A DNA stretch of 64,000 bases from an uncultured Sutterella sp. (GTDB taxonomy: Bacteria; Pseudomonadota; Gammaproteobacteria; Burkholderiales; Burkholderiaceae_F): the NCBI GenBank assembly GCA_900754475.1, contig CAAECY010000046.1, forward strand, positions 1-64,000, in the 5' to 3' direction. The notes under the pieces are model-generated. The model did no database searches, was not told the origin of the DNA, and worked only from the letters and a program-made list of their open reading frames with translations. Every line of letters starts with the position of its first letter. The first letter of the stretch is position 1. Of this stretch, positions 61,859-64,000 are shown one piece after another. Position numbers and translations under genes: made by a program.

Positions 61859-62581
61859 TTATTCGGCCTTCGGCGCCGCTTCGCGGGCTTCTTCGGCGTC
61901 GTCCTCTTCGTCGGCCTCTTCGGCGGCGGCCTCTTCGGCACCTTCACCGTAGCTCGACTCTTCGTCGTCTTCGAGATCCGTTTCGGCAAAGAGGGTCGCG
62001 GCCGTGTCGGGCGTCACCGTTTCGGCTTCTTCCTTGGCGGGCTTCTTCACGAGATCGGCCGCCGTGAGGACGAGGCGCAGGAACTTGTTGACGTCTTCGG
62101 CGCTCTTGAAAAAGTCCGCGATGTCGGCGTCGAGCTTCACCACGGCCTGCTTGGCGAAGTCGCTGCGTTCGGCAAAGCGGCGCGTTTCGAAGGCGCGGGC
62201 GCGAGGGCCGGAGCGCTGACCGAAGTCGGCACGGTCCTTACCGAAAGCGCGCGGGGCCTTGCGGAAGTCGCCGCCGCGGCGGTCGTTGCGTTCCGAACGG
62301 TCGGAGCGGTCCGAGCGATTGCCGAAGCGGCGTTCGCCGCGTTCCGAGCGGTCGGAGCGCTCGAAGCGGTCCGTGCGTTCGAAGCGTTCGAAACGGTTCG
62401 GGCGTTCGGCGCGATCCGTACGATCGGAACGTTCGAAGCGGCCGAAACGATCCGAGCGATCGGAACGGTCGGCGCGGTCCGAGCGGTCGAAACGGTCGAA
62501 GCGATCCGAGCGGTCCGAGCGTTCGCGGCGGTCGTCGAACGAACGACGGGGGCCGTTGCCCTGCCAGGGTTTGCGATCCAT
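61859..62581 (-). CDS. Low-complexity Arg/Asp/Ser repeat protein, unknown function
   Basis: 240 aa from the ATG at 62581 (AAGGAATT upstream). Residues 13-105 are near-repeats of RSDRSDR, FDRFDR and RFERSDR. Residues 106-140 are basic. Residues about 141-180 form the only fold-like part (SDFAKQAVVKLDADIADFF, then a hydrophobic helix NKFLRLVLTAADLV). Residues about 184-236 are very acidic (EDDEESS, EEADEEDDAEE). No signal peptide or membrane segment is present, so it should be cytosolic. The layout, an alternating-charge arm plus a small domain plus an acidic tail, suggests nucleic-acid or condensate behaviour, but that is inference. I do not recognise a named family. Confidence 0.7.
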   Translation of the reverse strand: MDRKPWQGNGPRRSFDDRRERSDRSDRFDRFDRSDRADRSDRSDRFGRFERSDRTDRAERPNRFERFERTDRFERSDRSERGERRFGNRSDRSDRSERNDRRGGDFRKAPRAFGKDRADFGQRSGPRARAFETRRFAERSDFAKQAVVKLDADIADFFKSAEDVNKFLRLVLTAADLVKKPAKEEAETVTPDTAATLFAETDLEDDEESSYGEGAEEAAAEEADEEDDAEEAREAAPKAE

Positions 62582-62999
62582 GTTGGAATTCCTTGAGGTG
62601 AGTCGGAGACGCCTTGCTTCAAAAAAGCCGAAAAGCGCGTCTCGGATGAAATGAATACGGGTGTGGGGCGGAAAAACTCCGTCGGGGCCCCCGTTCTCGG
62701 AGCACGAAGCCGGTCGGGCGACCGGCCGGAGCGAGTCGGACGGACGGCGTCGGGTCCGACCGGCGGCGCGTCGCCGCATGAAAACGCCCTCTTAAACGAA
62801 CGGTGCGCATTTTAAGAGATAACGCCGCGGGGCGCGAGACGAATCTTGAGGTTCTCTGGCCTGAAACAAGTGTTTGCGTAAAGTTTTTTGCCGGCCCCGC
62901 CGTCTCGCTACACTTGAATCAAAGGAGGGACGAAAGGGCGAGGTGTTCAACCCCTCGGACTTCCCGATAACAATACAAAAACTACAAAGTGAGGTTTCT
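62582..62999. other. Divergent intergenic region upstream of the repeat protein and hpf
   Basis: 418 bases without a convincing gene. Near the plus-strand gene it holds TTTTTG (62885-62890), an 18-base spacer and TACACT (62909-62914), a weak sigma-70-like pair. An unused AAAGGAGGG lies at 62921-62929. A GTG at 62943 is in frame with hpf and could extend that protein by 19 residues. I see nothing else clear. Confidence 0.4.
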
Positions 63000-63299
63000 A
63001 TGACCGTTCAGACTGTTTTCCATGGCATCAACCGCTCTGCCGCCGTTGAAACGGCCGTCGCCGAAAAGTGGGAAGCTCTCAAGCGCTTCGACCAGCAGCT
63101 CACCGACTGCAAGGTGACCGTCACGCAGGAAGGCCACCAGACGATCGGCGCCTTCACCGTGCGCATCGACCTCATGGCCTCGGGTCACCCCGTCATCGTC
63201 AACCGCACGAACATGGACGTCATGGCCGCCCTGAACGAAGCGTTCGACACGGTGCGCCGCTCCGTCAAGGAAGAAGCCGACAAGCGTCGTCAGCACTAA
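63000..63299 (+). CDS. hpf: Short ribosome hibernation factor, HPF/RaiA (S30AE) family
   Basis: 99 aa. It resembles the N-terminal S30AE domain that binds the 30S decoding region and silences ribosomes in stationary phase: VFHGINRSAAVETAVAEKWEAL, FDQQLTDCKVTVTQ, FTVRIDLMASGHPVIVNR and DVMAALNEAFDTVRRSVKEEADKRR, with a basic C-terminus. It lacks the long-form dimerisation domain. The ATG at 63000 has GAGGT upstream. Confidence 0.82.
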   Translation: MTVQTVFHGINRSAAVETAVAEKWEALKRFDQQLTDCKVTVTQEGHQTIGAFTVRIDLMASGHPVIVNRTNMDVMAALNEAFDTVRRSVKEEADKRRQH

Positions 63300-63335
63300 A
63301 CGAACGAGAGAGGGCGGGCGCAGCGACGCCCGCTC

Positions 63336-63379
63336 GAAAAATCGACTTCGGGCTCCGGACCCGAGGTCGATTTTTTTTT
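63336..63379 (+). terminator. Terminator after hpf
   Basis: AAATCGACTTCGGG, CTCCGGA loop, CCCGAGGTCGATTT, then a run of T's. Confidence 0.92.
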
Positions 63380-63415
63380 GCGCCCGCGAAACGCGAACAC
63401 CGCGAACCCGAAAAG

Positions 63416-63452
63416 CCAAAAGCCCGCCGAGCGCTAACTCGACGGGCTTTGA
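63416..63452 (-). terminator. Terminator after the inner tRNA pair
   Basis: On the minus strand AAAGCCCGTCGAG, TTAGCG loop, CTCGGCGGGCTTTT, starting 3 bases beyond the tRNA-Glu CCA end. Confidence 0.85.
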
Positions 63453-63455
63453 AAT

Positions 63456-63531
63456 TGGCGTCCCCACGGGGATTCGAACCCCGGTACCGACCGTGAAAGG
63501 GTCGTGTCCTAGGCCTCTAGACGATAGGGAC
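63456..63531 (-). tRNA. tRNA-Glu (TTC), inner copy
   Basis: 76 bases including an encoded CCA. Acceptor GTCCCTA pairs with TGGGGAC, the anticodon loop is CTTTCAC (anticodon TTC), and the T arm is GGGGTTCGAATCCCC. It is identical to the second copy at 63741-63816. Confidence 0.97.
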
Positions 63532-63539
63532 CTTGTTCT

Positions 63540-63616
<77 letters not shown>

Positions 63617-63632
63617 GTCAACGAGAAGAGTA

Positions 63633-63661
63633 ATTCTAGCGTGGTTCTGCGTATTTGTCAA
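63633..63661 (-). promoter_or_regulatory. Sigma-70 promoter of the inner tRNA-Ala/Glu pair
   Basis: TTGACA (63661-63656), exactly 17 bases, TAGAAT (63638-63633). This near-consensus promoter predicts a start about 10 bases before tRNA-Ala. Confidence 0.9.
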
Positions 63662-63740
63662 CTGGAACCCGTTGCTCCGGCGCCCTGTTTTTTCGGCGGT
63701 GCTTCGACCTCGACCCGAAGCTCCCGCTTCGAGGAAGTGT

Positions 63741-63816
63741 TGGCGTCCCCACGGGGATTCGAACCCCGGTACCGACCGTGAAAGGGTCGTGTCCTAGGCC
63801 TCTAGACGATAGGGAC
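63741..63816 (-). tRNA. tRNA-Glu (TTC), outer copy
   Basis: The same 76 bases as the copy at 63456-63531, with TTC anticodon and encoded CCA. Confidence 0.97.
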
Positions 63817-63829
63817 ACGAAAAAAACGT

Positions 63830-63906
<77 letters not shown>

Positions 63907-63924
63907 TTGTCTTGAGAGAATTGA

Positions 63925-63953
63925 ATTATGCCGAGTCTTTTTCGTTTTGGCAA
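63925..63953 (-). promoter_or_regulatory. Sigma-70 promoter of the outer tRNA-Ala/Glu pair
   Basis: TTGCCA (63953-63948), 17 bases, CATAAT (63930-63925), placed before tRNA-Ala. It is slightly weaker than the inner promoter and different in sequence. Confidence 0.7.
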
Positions 63954-64000
63954 GAGCAGAATCCCGCAATATTACACTTTTTTACATTTGCCGATTTTTA

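Noticed and set aside
61729..61989. Lys/Arg/Pro-rich small minus-strand protein
   Set aside because: It overlaps the acidic tail of the repeat-protein gene in another frame on the same strand; its basic composition is a reading-frame artefact of that tail.
62845..62999. Sigma-54 promoter before hpf
   Set aside because: GG and GC elements are present near CTGGCCTG...TTTGC, but their spacing is not the required GG-N10-GC.

Overview
This window looks like chromosomal core DNA from a high-GC betaproteobacterium. The gene order coaE-zapD-yacG / mutT / argJ-position gene / secA / dciA / lpxC-ftsZ-ftsA-ftsQ-ddl-murC-murG-ftsW-murD-mraY-murF-murE-ftsI-ftsL-rsmH-mraZ is the arrangement known from Burkholderiales. 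Many proteins differ from the usual families by trimmed or added segments. Sutterellaceae is my best guess at family level, but this is inferred from style and was not tested by a search.

Layout. Positions 1-2031 hold coaE, zapD and yacG on the plus strand. Positions 2126-2624 are gene-poor, with a duplicated scrap of the mutT 3' region and AT-richer DNA between the copies. Positions 2625-7489 (minus) hold mutT, a strongly diverged ArgJ-like gene and secA; dciA (plus) follows. Positions 8698-28063 (minus) carry the division and cell-wall (dcw) cluster, controlled by a triple MraZ box at 28173-28197. RNase P RNA (rnpB) follows. Positions 28915-33939 (plus) carry a PagP fusion protein, hemL and a ScsB/DsbD-type thiol reductase. 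Then come dacB (minus), groESL (plus, with a clear sigma-32 promoter), a Tat-exported thioredoxin-fold protein (minus) and pyrF (plus).

Positions 40058-52936 are a long minus-strand block: a DUF945 protein, a CorC/HlyC-family membrane protein, cinA/pncC, pgpA, thiL, nusB, ribH, ribE, ribD, nrdR, glyA, a YbhB protein, dtd and tyrS. Next are an M23 peptidase and anmK (plus), then erpA, rpsI-rplM, a MarC protein, glpD-glpK and a low-complexity Arg/Asp/Ser repeat protein (all minus). The window ends with a short HPF/RaiA-type protein (plus) and a tandem duplication of a tRNA-Ala(GGC)/tRNA-Glu(TTC) pair (minus).

How it fits together. The dcw block makes lipid-II precursors (murC-G, ddl, mraY), polymerises and crosslinks them (ftsW, ftsI), and builds the divisome (ftsL, Q, A, Z, with zapD nearby). 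dacB, the M23 peptidase and anmK remodel and recycle the wall. lpxC and the PagP fusion concern lipid A. The ScsB-like protein and the Tat-exported CPWC protein suggest envelope thiol chemistry.

I found no mobile element, CRISPR array or phage. The most unusual items are the PagP protein with a second C-terminal beta-barrel, the ArgJ-like protein that has lost most signature motifs, the MutT protein carrying a stub of a ThiE/TenI domain, the Arg/Asp/Ser repeat protein, and the tRNA duplication in which each copy has its own promoter.
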